From Gorsachius magnificus (taxonomy: Eukaryota > Chordata > Aves > Pelecaniformes > Ardeidae), in assembly GCA_034008185.1 (NCBI GenBank), contig CM067082.1, positions 14,058,984-14,122,983 of the forward strand: a stretch of 64,000 bases of DNA, given 5' to 3'. The first letter of the stretch is position 1. Every line of letters starts with the position of its first letter. Under the pieces are notes generated by a model that was not told the DNA's origin, made no database searches, and saw only the letters and a list, made by a program, of their open reading frames with translations. Positions 1 to 13,400 of this stretch are shown one piece after another. A program made the position numbers and the translations under genes.

Positions 1-3000
1 GAGACCAAAGTCAGCATTTTGCGATTTTGTGGAACTGTGGGCACAAAAAAGGACCATAATAAAGAAGCTGAACAACAGGCCTGCCTGGACAGGCTGAGGA
101 CAGGAGGGGAGAAGGACAGACTTGTTACTGCTCAAGGCAGCCACCAGTTTTGCCTCCCATGATTTCTTTGCTGTTAGTTTTGCAGAAGGGAGGAGGCAGA
201 AAAGTAGCACGAAGGCAGGCACCTGAAGGAGCCTACAGAAGGGAAGATTCTGAGAGCAATGTGCACTTCTCTATAGAGATGAATTTGCCCTTAGAAGAGT
301 GCTTGTCTTTGCCTGTAATAGTATTCAGAAGTGTTTCTTCTACCCATTTCAAACCAGCTGCACATATATACATATATAAAATACAGATTCTGCGTCTAAC
401 TATGCTTGTATTTAGGTGCTTGTCACTTACATTTTGTTTTATATGACTTGATCAATTTGTGAGCACTTGTCTGTCTATTTAGGTGTTTATGGCAGTGGTG
501 AGAGTGCATATTCTAAATCAGGATTAAAATACCTTGAATTAACTATTCTCTTTGAAAAATAAAGGATGGTTGAAGAAGGCTTTGAGTCTACTTTTGACAA
601 AGATCAATGTCACCTTTTATAACGTTTGAATGGTTTTCTACTTAATGAATAGTGTACTTTATATATATTGATGTCATGTTCCCATTCAGTCTGTCTGGAA
701 TGTAGATCAGTAAAACAAGATATTACAGATATACATTATTTTTATTGATGAACGGAAGAACATAGTTTGCTAGCACAGGGCTAATTCTGGATAATTATTA
801 CAGAAACTGGGCCTTCTCAGTTCTAGTGTATGAGCTTACATTTATCTGGGAGATCTGGTGGATGTGCATGCTGTTACATTTAAAAAAAAGGAACCATTAC
901 AGTCTAATATATCAAGGAACTTCAGAGTAATGCAACTAATGACTTGAGCAATCTGCCTGTGCTCACTGCACTTAATAAAAAGAACGGGAGTTCACCATTG
1001 CAGTCATTTCTAGGGATGTACAGCAGCTGCTATTATAACTGGAATTACTTAACCATTTGCAGTAATTACAGGTGATTATGGTGTAAGGAGCAGTGAACGA
1101 GCCAAATCATCTCAGATGCCTGTGTCTCAGCCTGCTCCTTTCCTGCGTGTCCAGAGACAGAAAGGGATAGAAATGTTTCTTTCATGCTCTTCAGAAGAGC
1201 TTTATAATGTTTTACAACTGAGTAATTTTTTCCATGAAAAAGACCGGTTTACTATGATTTCCTCTGACATAAAAAATAATCCAAAAAGTCCCAAAGTATT
1301 TAGTTTTGATATTTTCAAAATAAAGCCTGGCTTTCTTTGCTTCATTCACAAGGACTTTAGTCCTCCTATCCTTTAATGCTCCGAGTCTTGCATTCAGTGT
1401 GCTGATAGTGCCAAGATATTACATTAGGCCAGCAGGTGTGGGTTGCTGATCTCTCAGTTACCTTCTGAAAGATAGATTGTGGGTTAGGCTGGGGAATAAC
1501 AAAAATGGCTAGGGACAATAGCGCCTGGGCGAAGGCATGTTTGCAAAGGAGATGACTAGGCTTGTCTTAAGACTGAATAAACCTGGTTCCCTCAGCCCCT
1601 TCTCATACATTCTGTGCTCCACTGGTAGCTCTGCAATATGTCAATACCTGTCTTGTGCAGGGACACAACTGGGCACAGCACTCCAGATTTGATCTTGTAA
1701 GTTTTTCCATGGAGGAGAATGGCTCTTAGCTGGCCATGGCTCCCACCCGGCCAGCTTGAAGTACAGGCAGAGTGAACTCATGGCTGTCCAAATCCACTTT
1801 GCTTTCTTCAGAATACCCCTAAGAGTTTTCCTTCTTCCTCCTCTACATGGCTGCAGATAGGCCAACCATTACTATGTCTCTGCACAGTGTTGTTTTTTTA
1901 CCAAAACACAGAAAATGATGATTCTGCTATGCTTGGTGACAGTGAGCCTGGGCTGGAGAACTCTTCCAACATTGGGCATGAAAGGTGTGAGAGCAGCAGG
2001 AAGAAGCAAGAATAAATTAGAGCTTTAAGAAATAAAGCCTGTGAGAAGAAAAATGGGCAGATTTGAGCTAGTTTGGTTTGGAATAGGGGAAACTGAAGGA
2101 GGATGTGTAACAATTTGGCAATATGTGTAAGACTTCTGTAAAACGGGCTGTGATTGTTTGCTTTCCATGTCTCTAAGGGGAAGAACAAGAAGTCAGTGGC
2201 TGTGGTGTGCAGAAGAGGATATTTCTGGAAACATGGTACTGAAAAGAGATAATCATAAAGACAGTAACGCATGGGAATATGTTACTCAGGAAATCTGTAG
2301 GTATTTCTGTCCTGGAGATATTTAAGAGCAGTCTAGAGTCCTGCTGCTCAGTGGTGTTCCAGAGGTCATAGATGGACTTTCAGATCCATGCTGGTTTTTG
2401 CTTTCAGTGATTCACTGAAGGAGGGTATCTATATCAGCACAGAAACACAGGGCTGATTTTTTTTCCTAATAGCAAATTATGAAAATGTGCTTGAAAAATA
2501 TCCTAGAGTGTACATGTGCTTTTACTTTATCAGAAACCTCTAACCCTTATGCTTTTTTTCCTAGCCCTGAGGAAAGCATCTGCTATTGTTGTGAAAGAAT
2601 GTGGTGGCTTGCAGGAGAGATGGGCGATCATCCTCCATTCTAGAGCAGCATTCAGGGATGCCAAGTCCCACAGTATTTTCAGCTACAGGGTATGACAGAC
2701 TTAGGTGTATATTTTTTTATTTAATACTTTAGATAGAAGAAACAACACAAATCCTCACTGTAATGCTAAATGGACTTTACAGTGCTCTCCTACTCATTTC
2801 ATAATATCTTCTCCAGCCATAATTTAAACATCCCATTTGAGAGTAAATAAAGACTCATGAAATAGGAAAAGCACTGTAAAAACAAGCAGAAAATACATAA
2901 TACTACAAAGGAACTAGATATTCCTATTGGAGTTGCATAATTAATGAAGAAACACAAGTTCATTTGAGGGAGAGATCTATGAAATTTTCTATATTACATT

Positions 3001-6000
3001 GGTCCTTAATGTGGAATTACCATTCACACTCCAGAAAAAGTTCAGATTTCAGTGCTGTGGCATTGATATACATTTGACATAAGTTAATGGAGGTTTTTCT
3101 GTTAGTGGCATGGAACAAGTCTCCCATGAGAGGATACTATATATTTCCCTTTCGATGCCCCAATGACCGTTAACTAGCATTCAAGGATTTTAGGCATGGT
3201 TGTGATTAGATATATATTTTCCTCTTTACCATCAGGTAATGCCTGTGTTCCTGCAAGCTTTCCTTGAAAGAAGCTTGGTGTGACTTCAGCAGTTTGCCAC
3301 TTTCTCCTCTGCTTCTCATTTTTACTGAAAGTATCTAGGTTTTCTGCTTGGTAGGGAAAATCTTCAAAATAAGGACAAAGACTAATCAGTCAGAGACATC
3401 TGCCACTATTATTTTGTTGCCCTGGATCTAATCAATGGCTCTGGGAGCTGCAGTAGTATCACAGACATAAGGGGTGCATGGGCAGAAGGTGGGTTCCATG
3501 TGCATCGCTGTTACACCAGCAATGTGGATACTGTGGACATATGTGCAATTTCTGTGCCCACTAGGCCAGCAATGAAACATCAAGTAAATGCTTTCAGACC
3601 TTGATAGCATTGGCCTTAAAATACCATAAGGACTGTCCAGTCTGGAAGCATACCTCTCTAGAATATCAGTAAAACTTTCTGAGTGTTTTACTGGAAATAA
3701 GAGGTCTTTAAAGAGGTGTAAGTATTTTACAGATTTGACAGAAGAAGTGAGAGAGACTGAGAAATTTCTAGCAGGTAACCAGAGCATTTTGCTGTGTCTA
3801 TTCAGTCAATAATTCTCAGGCATTTGGCAGTGACCTTGAATAGCTACTAACAGCCCATATATATCCAAAGTAAACAGAGCTTAGGAGAAGCACAGGAACT
3901 GAACAGCGAGAAGACAACATAGTAGCTGCCAGCATATTCCTAGAAAAAGCAGCATGTTCAGACTCTGAAGAGGCCTAGTTAAAACTGACTTTTCCATTGT
4001 GTTATGAACCATGCAGTTGCCTAGATCCAGGGCAAGAAAATAATCTAGTACAATGGGTGCGATTTTATTGAGATTGCGTTGCACGAGTGTTTACAAAGGG
4101 CACTCTGTTATTTCTTCAGGAACTGAGACCAGTGTGGCCTCTGCAGTTAGCTTATTGTAAACTGTACGAGGAATTGTGTTTATTAAACCAACCTCACAGT
4201 CAACAGTTGTTTTAGCAATTCCACAAGGATACTCCATTTCCATCAGCAGTCTGAGCACTTGAAGCGAAGCCAAGCTGATTTTTAAGTCTTCTTAGTTTTG
4301 CTGATTGAACGTGTGAGTACCATCTCCATTACGGAGAATGAACGGGACACCCTTTACTCACTGAGTTGAAGAGCCTGCTTTGGATGCCAGTTCATGGCAT
4401 GTGGATTCCTTCCTTCTCATTCATATGGCCCTCTAGCTAGTGCTAATGTCCAAATATACCCTCCACTGATGGGGTAACTAGCCATGTGCTGGCCTCCATT
4501 ATTACTGTGGCTGCAAGCTTAGAGGTTACACATCTGCTAGGGGAGGACCCTATATATATATATGTACATTCCGTTTTCCTTTGAGCGATGAATGAAACTT
4601 GCCAGGGCAGTCTTTTTTTTCACAATGGACACAACACTGGTGAGTATGAACTGTGACAATTATTTTCAGGAGTTATTACTCCTTGCTTGAAATATCTTCT
4701 ACATCTCTTTATAATAATATATAAACACCTAAGCAAATTAAGGAAATATTTATTAGCATTTCCACTACGTAGGAGGAAACAAAGGCACAAATAGTTAAGT
4801 GCATGCAGCATTTGTTATATGGTAGAACAGGTGGGTCTGCTGATCTATATGTACATGTTTAAGTTAGATATTCAGTCCAAGCTATTCATCTAGGATCTCA
4901 CCACACTCAGTGGAGAAGATGAGTACTTCCAGGAGGTGCCAACTCTATACTTTGCTAGAATATTAGAAAATGTCTCTGTTCCTTTGAAAGAGACATTGTC
5001 TCAGAGCAGGAGCAAAATTGTGCCAAATATACCTATTTTAAAGAATATTGATTGGTAATATTTTCCTGTAAAGGAGATGTGCCTGAAACCAGTTTACACA
5101 CATTCTAAGGGTACTATTAATGTGCTAATGTGTTCTTCATCTATTAAAGCTACATTGGGATGGGACGGTAATGATTTTACACAAGAGAATCCTTGTTCGT
5201 TGAACATGTAGTGCTTTGATATATCCAGCTAGTCTTTTGCACATAGGGTGCGTAACACATGGTGACTTCTGCTCCATGCTCCATGCCAAGTCTTCTTGTC
5301 TGTTAATGATGGTGGCTGACAGGACTTTAAACCCATCTTATTAGGGATCAAAATACTTTGTGACTGTTCCAAGATTTCTTGTACCTTGAGATAATCCTGC
5401 CTGCCACATGAGTGTCTGAGGTCTCACTCATGAGTGAAAAACACATGTGAAAATGTTGGTCTGTTTCTCTGGATGACTAGATAGTTCTCACCATCATAAG
5501 ATCCCTTCCTATAAAACGACAAAGTTATCCTTCTTCCTTCCCTGCCATCATATTGCAGGATTTGAATTTAGAGCTTTTTAAGCCTGGTTTTCTGAGGAAA
5601 GGAAGTCAATGCTTTCATGAGGTCTATTTGTGTGCCTGTTAGTCACTTCTCACTTCAAAGAATACCTGGACCTGTTGGGCCACTTCAACTGAGGTTGAAA
5701 GGTAGGTAAAATTCTCAAAGACCTTGACCACCTGTATCTTGTAAGAAAAAAATGCCTGGTTAGGGGAGAAAAACACCCAAATTAGAGCTCAATTTGGTTC
5801 TAAGAAAGACAAGTTTAAGGTACCAAAAGCCAAATTCTAAGATGCCCTTTAGTAGCATAGTTGCAGGCATTGAAGCAGTAGGAAAGGTCACAGGGTTTCC
5901 TTTCCTACATCCTTGCAGTTGATAGTTTCCTGTTTTCCTTTAGCATAGGTCACACTGCCTGTGTGTTACTGTTGGCTGCGATGCCTCACCAACTGGCTGA

Positions 6001-8610
6001 TACACTATAAAAGCTGCCTTTTAACCTACAGTGCTCAACTACTAATCAGTTGTCTGAGCATAAACTTAGACCAACATAGCATCACATTACATTAGCTGTG
6101 CAGTGTACTTGGCAGCATCAGCGCTGAACTGTCAAGGCAATATAGACAAAAGTCAATTCTAATACCAATTTGGAGTCAGATGTTTCTCCCTTTGACCCAC
6201 ATCCTAATTTTGTGCTTTTACATTTGACTCAGAAGATGACATGTTATTTTGGTAGGCTGCCCACAGTATAAGAAACAGAGACCTCTTTAAATATCTTCCC
6301 CTTCTCCCTGAACCTGTTTTGGCTAATAAGAGATTTACCAGAAAATGCCATTTTGAGATAAAACCATTCATAAATGCAGAGGCAATTTATGAGTAGCTTC
6401 AGGAAGAAATAAAAGGGAAAGGGGAGAAAATGTCAAGATGTATTTTGCAATTTTCAAAATGGAACATTTCTACTTCTCATATTGAAAAGGTGTTTTCTTT
6501 TATGAAGTGACCTCAGTTAAGAAAAATGGTAATTTTAAATATCCAGAAAGCAAAGCAGAACATTTAATTTTCAGCTAAACATTTTGGTTAAGAATAATTT
6601 TTAAGTTTTTCTAGATCTGTATTTTTCCACAGAAACTGAGTTAAAAATTTCACTATGCCCACAGCTCTACTATTCTGATGACAGATACTTACTCAAGGTG
6701 GAAGCCAATTCAGGAAATCTATACAGACATTTTTTAGGAAATAAAGGACAACATGCATGAACAAGACAGGGCACGATGAATTTGTCACATATCCTATCAA
6801 ATTACTCTCTTCAGGGAAAAACTTGCCACAGTAAACAGAAAAGATGAAGTATTTGTGTACATATTTTTTAAATCCTTTGTGCCCCTCAGAATGTAGTGGT
6901 TAACAGTAAGTTAGTGCCAGTGGCCACATTGCATGGCTGACTACAGATGTAAAGTATTTTAATTAATCTGTTACAAGGTAAATAGCTTAGTTATGCATTT
7001 AACAATCTGTAGTTGGTTTTGTATTTTACTGCATGAGGCATATGCAGCTGAGAATAATACATTGCTTTTGAAGGAAAAAATAAAACTCGGTAGGGGCTGT
7101 TGTCACTGAAGTAATGAAGGTGTACTTACAACTTCTGCAAACAGTGTACTGAACATACATGAAGGTGAAGGGTAGAAAATAACTTTTACCAAACTGAGGG
7201 TACATGTTAATCATGTCAAGTCACCTACTAATATATTTAAATCCATCTTCAAGCTCTGAAATAATACATTTTGCCTATGAGAGATTCTACCAATTAGTGA
7301 CTGCATTTGTCATTTTAAAAGCTGTCATTGGAATTAGGTCTAAGCTGTAAAGTGTTGAGCAAAGTTGTCATCCACTGGGGGTTGTTATAAGAGGGTCATG
7401 CTTCCTCTGAACTTACACACAGGGGCAAGCTGTATCCTGCACTGGGTTAGGTATTCAAAAGGGTCTTCAAGGAAAAGGCTTGGGGGTGGCTGCTGAGCTT
7501 GCATACATTATCTTAGTGCATGAGACTGATGAGCTGTGCCACAAGACCATTGCCTGACGGCCATGTTGGGTCCCTTCTACTAGAGAATACTATCATAGTG
7601 GTTATACTAAACTCTTCTAATAATAAACTGAACAGTGCCAAAGCATGAGCACTGACACTGGAACCAGTCCAAGCTGATTAACTGTTAGAAGGACACCAGG
7701 CACTAGGGCAAGTTTGGCTTGCTCAGGTTTGGCCTGGACCAGTTAGCGCTTACCCAGTTCTCATGGTCAGGAATTAGCAAGAACCAGGGACCTTTCCCAA
7801 TGGATAATGTGGGTGAAATTTGCCTATTTTGAAGGACAACAGTTTAATAATATAAATAAGGACTTTTGTGTATGTGGCCTCAATTCTAGACAACTCATTG
7901 GAAAACATTTGCTTTAACTGCACGAGTGTAGCCTGACTGAAGAGGTCTTTTTCATCAGTAGTAAGTGACACAGAAAATTTGAAGTGTTAAAAGACAAATA
8001 TCTACAGTGGATCATGGATCATTATTACTTGTACAAAGTTATCCCAGATAGTCCCCCAGGGAGATTATCTTCTGCACTGGAGCAATATGGATGGCTTTTC
8101 CAAAGCCCCTCATTTTTTAATATGTTAATAAACTCTTTAATACTGTAATTCTGGTTAACCTCATAATCCACATCATAAATGTCCACGTCTACTTGGGCTT
8201 TGCTGAACTTTTTGCTTTGATGAATACCCGTGACAATGAGTTCCAGGTTGATCATGAAGACGGTTGACAGGGCCAAACAACTTAGGGGATACAGGAGGGA
8301 AAACAATGGATTGTAGTGCTCGTATCCTCCATATCAGAAGGGACTTAGTCTGTTGCCTGCCATTTTTTAGCATTCTTATTTTCTCATTCTGCTGCTGTCA
8401 TGCATTTGGCCCTCCCTAGAGACTGAAAGAAACCTACCCATGAACGTAACTGTTCCCTCAAGTGCATGGCTGTCCTGTCAACATCATTATTTACCCTGTA
8501 ATATTGCATTTCACTTCCCACCAACTGGCTGTGAGCAACTTAAGATGTCTCCGGGGCAGTAAATAAACAAAGCCAGCTAAGCATGAAAACTCTTCATTTC
8601 TCTGAGTCTC
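1..8610. other. Gene-free AT-rich unique sequence
   Basis: I see no supported gene in this stretch. Open frames on both strands are short (at most about 120 codons) and show no family motif that I recognise. It holds a (TA)n run near 4551 and a slightly protein-like pair of minus-strand frames at 7774-8306, described under findings. No tRNA, snRNA or clear interspersed repeat was recognised. The sequence could be intergenic or intronic, which cannot be decided from the window. Confidence 0.6.
4551..4563. repeat. Short (TA)n run
   Basis: Six and a half perfect TA units lie between 'gaccc' and 'gtacatt'. This is a simple dinucleotide run of modest length with no associated gene. Confidence 0.8.
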
Positions 8611-8672
8611 AAAAAAAAAGATGGGGGGAAGGGGTGGAGGGGGGAGGAGGATAAGGGGAAGAAGAAGAAGAA
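8611..8672 (+). repeat. Purine-only tract with G runs, ending in (GAA)n
   Basis: About 60 bases are almost all purine on the + strand: nine A's, then G runs at 8623-8628, 8631-8634, 8639-8644 and 8655-8658, then a short (GAA)n stretch. It is a low-complexity homopurine tract. The first three G runs are close enough for a quadruplex-like fold, but the fourth is ten bases away, outside the strict loop limit of seven. Confidence 0.7.
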
Positions 8673-8917
8673 TATTGTTTTTAACAACTGCCAGTAAACA
8701 GCTAGGTTTGCAATGTATTATTCCGTGCCAGCTCCCAATTTATTTGATAACTATTGCTTGGTTTTCCAGCATGTTTTTATATTATCAGTTTTCAGCTTTC
8801 TTTTCAGTTTCAAGAGATTTTGATGCTGGGTGTCAGAGAAGTCCTAATCCTGGAGAGGGTCTGTCCTGCAGCTGATAGGCACTTTGTCCCTGAGAGCTTT
8901 CATTTGCCTATGGATGT

Positions 8918-9042
8918 AATGGGTATGGTGCCATCTCTGGCTGAGCAACCTGACTGAGTTGAAGATGTCCCTGATCACTGCAGGGGGGTTGGGCTAGATG
9001 ACCTCTAAAGGTCCCTTCCAGCCCAAAAGATTCTATGATTCT
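8918..9042 (+). mobile_element. CR1 LINE, 3' end only
   Basis: This is the last ~125 bp of a CR1 retrotransposon in sense orientation. The diagnostic part is 'ggggttgggctagatgacc' followed by 'tctaaaggtcccttccagcc' and the tail 'gattctatgattct', the standard CR1 3' UTR end. The region just upstream ('gagcaacctgactgagtt') matches the usual sequence after the end of ORF2 only loosely, so the 5' limit is approximate. CR1 copies are normally truncated at the 5' end by incomplete reverse transcription, and this one keeps no coding sequence. Confidence 0.85.
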
Positions 9043-12000
9043 CCCACTGCTCTGAGGAGCCTTGCAACTCTATCCAGTTCTTTATCGCACATGACTATGC
9101 TGAATCTTTTGCTATCAGCAGAGCAGGTGGCAGGTTGTGCTCGCTGCCATGGATTGACTTGGGATTCTGCTCATCCTGACACTGAGTGCTGGCTGAGAAA
9201 ACTGGTTTTTTGCCTGAAATAAACTGACCAAAACCCCCAAACCATTTCTAATTTTTATTGACATGACTCTGGTTTTTGCAATAAATAACCAACTTTGGAG
9301 TTCTCAGCAAGGAAGATTTTTCAGTTAATAAATTAAAAGTCAGTTCATTGTCAACTTTATTTTATGAATGTTAAAAACAGTAGACAAAAAAGAAGTCTCC
9401 TAAAAACCAGTTCTCCCAAAAAACTGTTCCTAGGAAAACATCTCCTCCTTTTGACTTTGTCATTTGGAAGACCTGGCTTTGAGAATATTTGAGCATTTCC
9501 CTACCTCCTTTTTCTTTCTCATGCTTGACTCATCTACGGAATGCATTTAGAGCGACAATCTTCAGGAAAACGGGATTAAAGGGCCAGAAGGAGTGCAACC
9601 ACATAGCCCTGCAATATGGTATTACTAATAGGCCACGAACTTTGTACTGAGTTTGTGAGGCCTCAGGACAGAGGCTTGTCAGGTCTGCTCTGGCCAAACC
9701 TTTCTTGACTTGCCTATAGCTTTGTTTGACTTGGTTCAGATGTGACAGCAATTTGTCTAACTGACCAGGTGTCTGTATTTAACTGTTTTAAAAATTTTGT
9801 TTCTCTTTTTGTCCTAAGACTATAGTTTTATATAGCTAGCAGTAACAAGCAAGCATTTCCTCTAGGTAAAATAAGATGTTTATGACCCTAACACAATGAT
9901 GCAGCATAGAGAAGTACAGGCCTGGTACAACAGGAGAGACCTTGAGAAGTGGAGATGCTGCAGACCTGGACAAAATTGGTTACATGGGTAACCAAGAAAA
10001 TGGTATATAAAATGTGCAAATGGTACTATGTGTAGTAAATGTAGATATAACCTGGAGCATCTGACCTATGAGGAAAGAGAAAGCTAAGAAATACATGTTA
10101 GCAAACATATATAAATGACACTAAATTGAAGGGGAAAAAAAGTTAAAAAGGAAGGAAGCAGCAGATGAGAAGAGGAAACCCTCTACATTAACATCTAATT
10201 CCTCCTGACAAAGGACTCCAGATCCTGTCTATTCCCTGCAACATCCCACTACTGCCAACATCAGTGTAAACCCCTGCACCTTAACATGCAGAGGAGTATA
10301 AGGGTGAGCATAGCACCAGGAAAAGGGGTAGAAACTAAGAAGTTTGTACATTATGATTTTAATTGCATTATTACTATTTTTATATATGTGCATATAAATA
10401 AGAAAGGTGTGCCCCCTCTTCAACAACAAACAACATTTTGAATGTAACAGGGTGCACACAGCCAAATCTACCTCACATGATGGAGAGTGCAGATGGGGTA
10501 CATGGGACACTCAGGCATGGGGGGGGAGGGCTACAGCCCGTTAGTGTCATGGTATGCAATGCTCAGACCTCTTCATGGGTGGAGCTTTTCAAGTCCAGGC
10601 ACTAGGGTATGAAGTGGTACGTATTACACAGACAGCTTCCAGCAGAGATGGGTTATAACTGGAGATGGGCCATTAATTATCATCACAACACAGGTGAAAT
10701 AACAGCAGGGTGTCTCTGAGAGGCCAGCATCAGCTGGCAGAGTTGCAGATCAAATGCTCCTGATGAGTAAATTGATTCTGTATATCACAAAGCTATTCTG
10801 GGAGAGGAAGTTGGGTACAATAGTTATCAATAACTATAGGGTTTTTGTAATTTTTTTCTTATAAATAGGTTTTTAATGCCATTTATTGGAGAAGGAAAAA
10901 TAGGTAGCCCAGCTGGGAATAGAAAGCAGAATAACTCAGCATGTTTAAGAGCAGAATCTGGTTTAAAGTGAAATCCTGCTCACCCCATCACAGTCAACTG
11001 GTCCCCAAGAATGGGCATCATCTCATATAAATCTCTGCTCTCTAGAAGGTAGGTCTCCATGCTGAGCTGGTAATATGGAATCCTTCCCTAACTGGGGAGG
11101 GGGAGTTTTATCCTTCCCATGCTGAGAAACATGGTGTATAGGAGAAAAAGGTTAACGAGTCCTTTGGAGCTGCCTTTCTCTCTCAATGCAGCCTGGAGAA
11201 AACCAAGGAGCCAACTTCAGCTGGGAGCCTCAGCCACAGTTTATCTGAGATGAATCCATGACAGTACGTATAGCTTGTGTTGTGTATTCAGTTAATAAGC
11301 TGCCTGAAGTAACTGTCTAGATGAAAAACCCTGTTAGCATTCAAAGGTTTGAACACTTCACCTTCTCAGTGGAGTAGAGACTGTTATTAATAATAAAGAA
11401 ATGGAGGCGCTAAGAATGGAGCAATTGGACTTTTGCTCTGGGTCCCCTCTGTGCTCTAATCGGTTGGTATCAGATTCTCTGTGTTTATTTAGGGTTGGAT
11501 TTTGTTTTTTACATGCAATTATGTTCAAAGTAAGTCACAGAAAGCTGAGCAGAGAGGTTGCTTGTGCTAACATCACATAATGACTGCTGAGTGCCTATCC
11601 TGATCTCCTGTGATGACACGAAAGGAAAGCCAAACAAACACCCAGTGGACACGTTGGCTTTGCTTGTGTGAAGAAGAGATAACAAATCTTAGGGAAACAT
11701 GTTGCTTATTATTATCAATAATGAAGGCTGTCACATGATACATTAAACAGACTTGGTGCTGATACTTAAACCCAAAGACTCCTAATGAATTCTGCACTAG
11801 TGTCTCATCAACTGTTATTTACTATGGTGACAACTGAATGATAATGACATGTTTATGGATGGTGTGTATGAAGAAAACAAAAACCAACAACGAATCTTTG
11901 GTTTTTATGGTACTTGGTGGATAAAAGATGAAGAGAGATCAGTTTGTAGCTTCTTACTGTGGATGATGCTTCAAGAACTGAGTTATTCTTCAGTTTGTAA

Positions 12001-12322
12001 TTCCGGATGATATAGTAAGTGTTATTTTAGAGATTTCATATTAAACACTGAGGTTCTTAAAATCCATTTACATTAAAAATCTCCACATTTTTAGACACAA
12101 TTATCTCACTGTAGTTGAAGACAAGGCATATACTTTTTCCTTCATATATGGAATTTTATTTCCTTGCTGAGCCAGTGGTAACAAGTGTTAATGTATGCAA
12201 TAAATATAAATGTATCTACAGTTTGAGCGTGGTCACTTCCCCCTTTCTACAGACCACCTGCTACAATTTTGAAGGCTGTTGCTGTGTCTAAACTCAACCT
12301 TCTCTTGACTGTGAGTCTATGT

Positions 12323-12375
12323 TTCTATGATTCCATAGACTGTTAAAGTCCAAAGGGACTATCCCTAGCAAGTGA
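12323..12375 (-). mobile_element. Possible ancient CR1 3' end
   Basis: The phrase 'catagactgttaaagtccaa' followed by 'agggactat', preceded by 'ttctatgattc', resembles the reverse complement of old amniote CR1 3' ends, which pair a tail with a 'ttaaggtcagaagggaccat' type core. Only about 50 bases are recognisable and they are diverged. It could be chance, so the confidence is low. Confidence 0.35.
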
Positions 12376-12824
12376 CCGGAGTTTATGGATCCCTTTCTGA
12401 AAGTCATACAGCCAACAAAGGAGGTCTGCAAGACAAGTACAGTGTCATCCTCATTCATGACAACTTCTAGAAGCCCAGGTGCTATGAGGCAGTAATGCTA
12501 TTACAGACTTCCTGTGATATCTGAGATATCCAGAGGGGATGGTAAGTGTGACACAGGACCTAAAGGAGATCCATGGCCTTCTGGACTGGCAGCTGAAAGT
12601 CAGGCAGGCTGCCCTGAGCATCTCATGTTTAGACAACAGAACCAAGGTCAGATTTCTTGAGATCTCCAATAAATTGTGAAATGGTTTCTCACTGACATAG
12701 TTAAGGACAATAGTCTTGATATGCAGATGACTTAACTCATTTTTACCTCAGTACTAGAGATGCACACAAAACTTGGCCCCTAAATGGGTAGCACTGTCAG
12801 ACTGTGATATGAGATCACCAAGGC

Positions 12825-12838
12825 TTTTTTTTTTTTTT
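12825..12838. repeat. Poly(T) run of 14
   Basis: Fourteen uninterrupted T's. Read from the minus strand it is a poly(A), but no polyadenylation signal or gene-like sequence lies beside it, so it does not mark a processed pseudogene that I can support. Confidence 0.8.
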
Positions 12839-13400
12839 ACATTGTCATCTTTAGGTAGCAGAAATAAAATAGGATACAAGGAAAAATGAGGGAGGGCAAA
12901 AGTGACAAAGAGCTTCTGAATGTGAGTTTAAATCTGATTACAAGTTTAATGTTCAAAATGAAATTGCTGCTGTTAGAGATGCTTAGAAATTCCTTCTTCC
13001 AGTGAAGACTTGCTTTTGGTACCTTTAGACATATACGATTATATTCTGATCTTACTTTACATGGGGTTTATTCTGTTTTATTTCTATTTTTTTTTGTAAA
13101 ACAAGATACAAAGCCCTATACACTTGAAGGAAAATCCTGGCTTTATTTAAGTCTATAGAAGTTTATTGATTATTCTTGGACCTGAGACCTCATTGATGAA
13201 TGCTCAGAAAAGAGGTAAAATCTGTTGTGGTTTTGTTAACATGTAATAACGACTACAAAGCAGCGCAGCAGTAAAACACTACAGATAAAAACATGAAGGC
13301 AGCTATGACCTGAAGTGACAGTCTTTGTATTTGAGATCCTAAAATTAGTCAGCAAAGGTAGATTCATTTATTGAAACAAAGAGTTCTAGTGAAGCCATTT

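Larger units (their letters stand above)
9043..13400. other. Gene-free unique sequence between CR1 copies
   Basis: No gene is supported here. It includes a purine-rich patch around 10130-10190, a G8 run near 10519, a T14 run at 12825-12838 and a possible fossil CR1 tail near 12.3 kb, listed separately. The remaining open frames are short and unremarkable. Confidence 0.6.

Noticed and set aside
2310..2400. CR1-like phrase 'cctggagatatttaagagca'
   Set aside because: It resembles the sequence near the end of CR1 ORF2 for about 20 bases, but no 3' UTR core or tail follows, so chance is as likely.
3428..3787. 119-codon minus-strand frame
   Set aside because: No motif, no similarity that I recognise, and length within chance expectation for 64 kb.
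12825..12838. Poly(T) as the tail of a minus-strand processed pseudogene
   Set aside because: No polyadenylation signal or gene-like sequence lies on the expected side.
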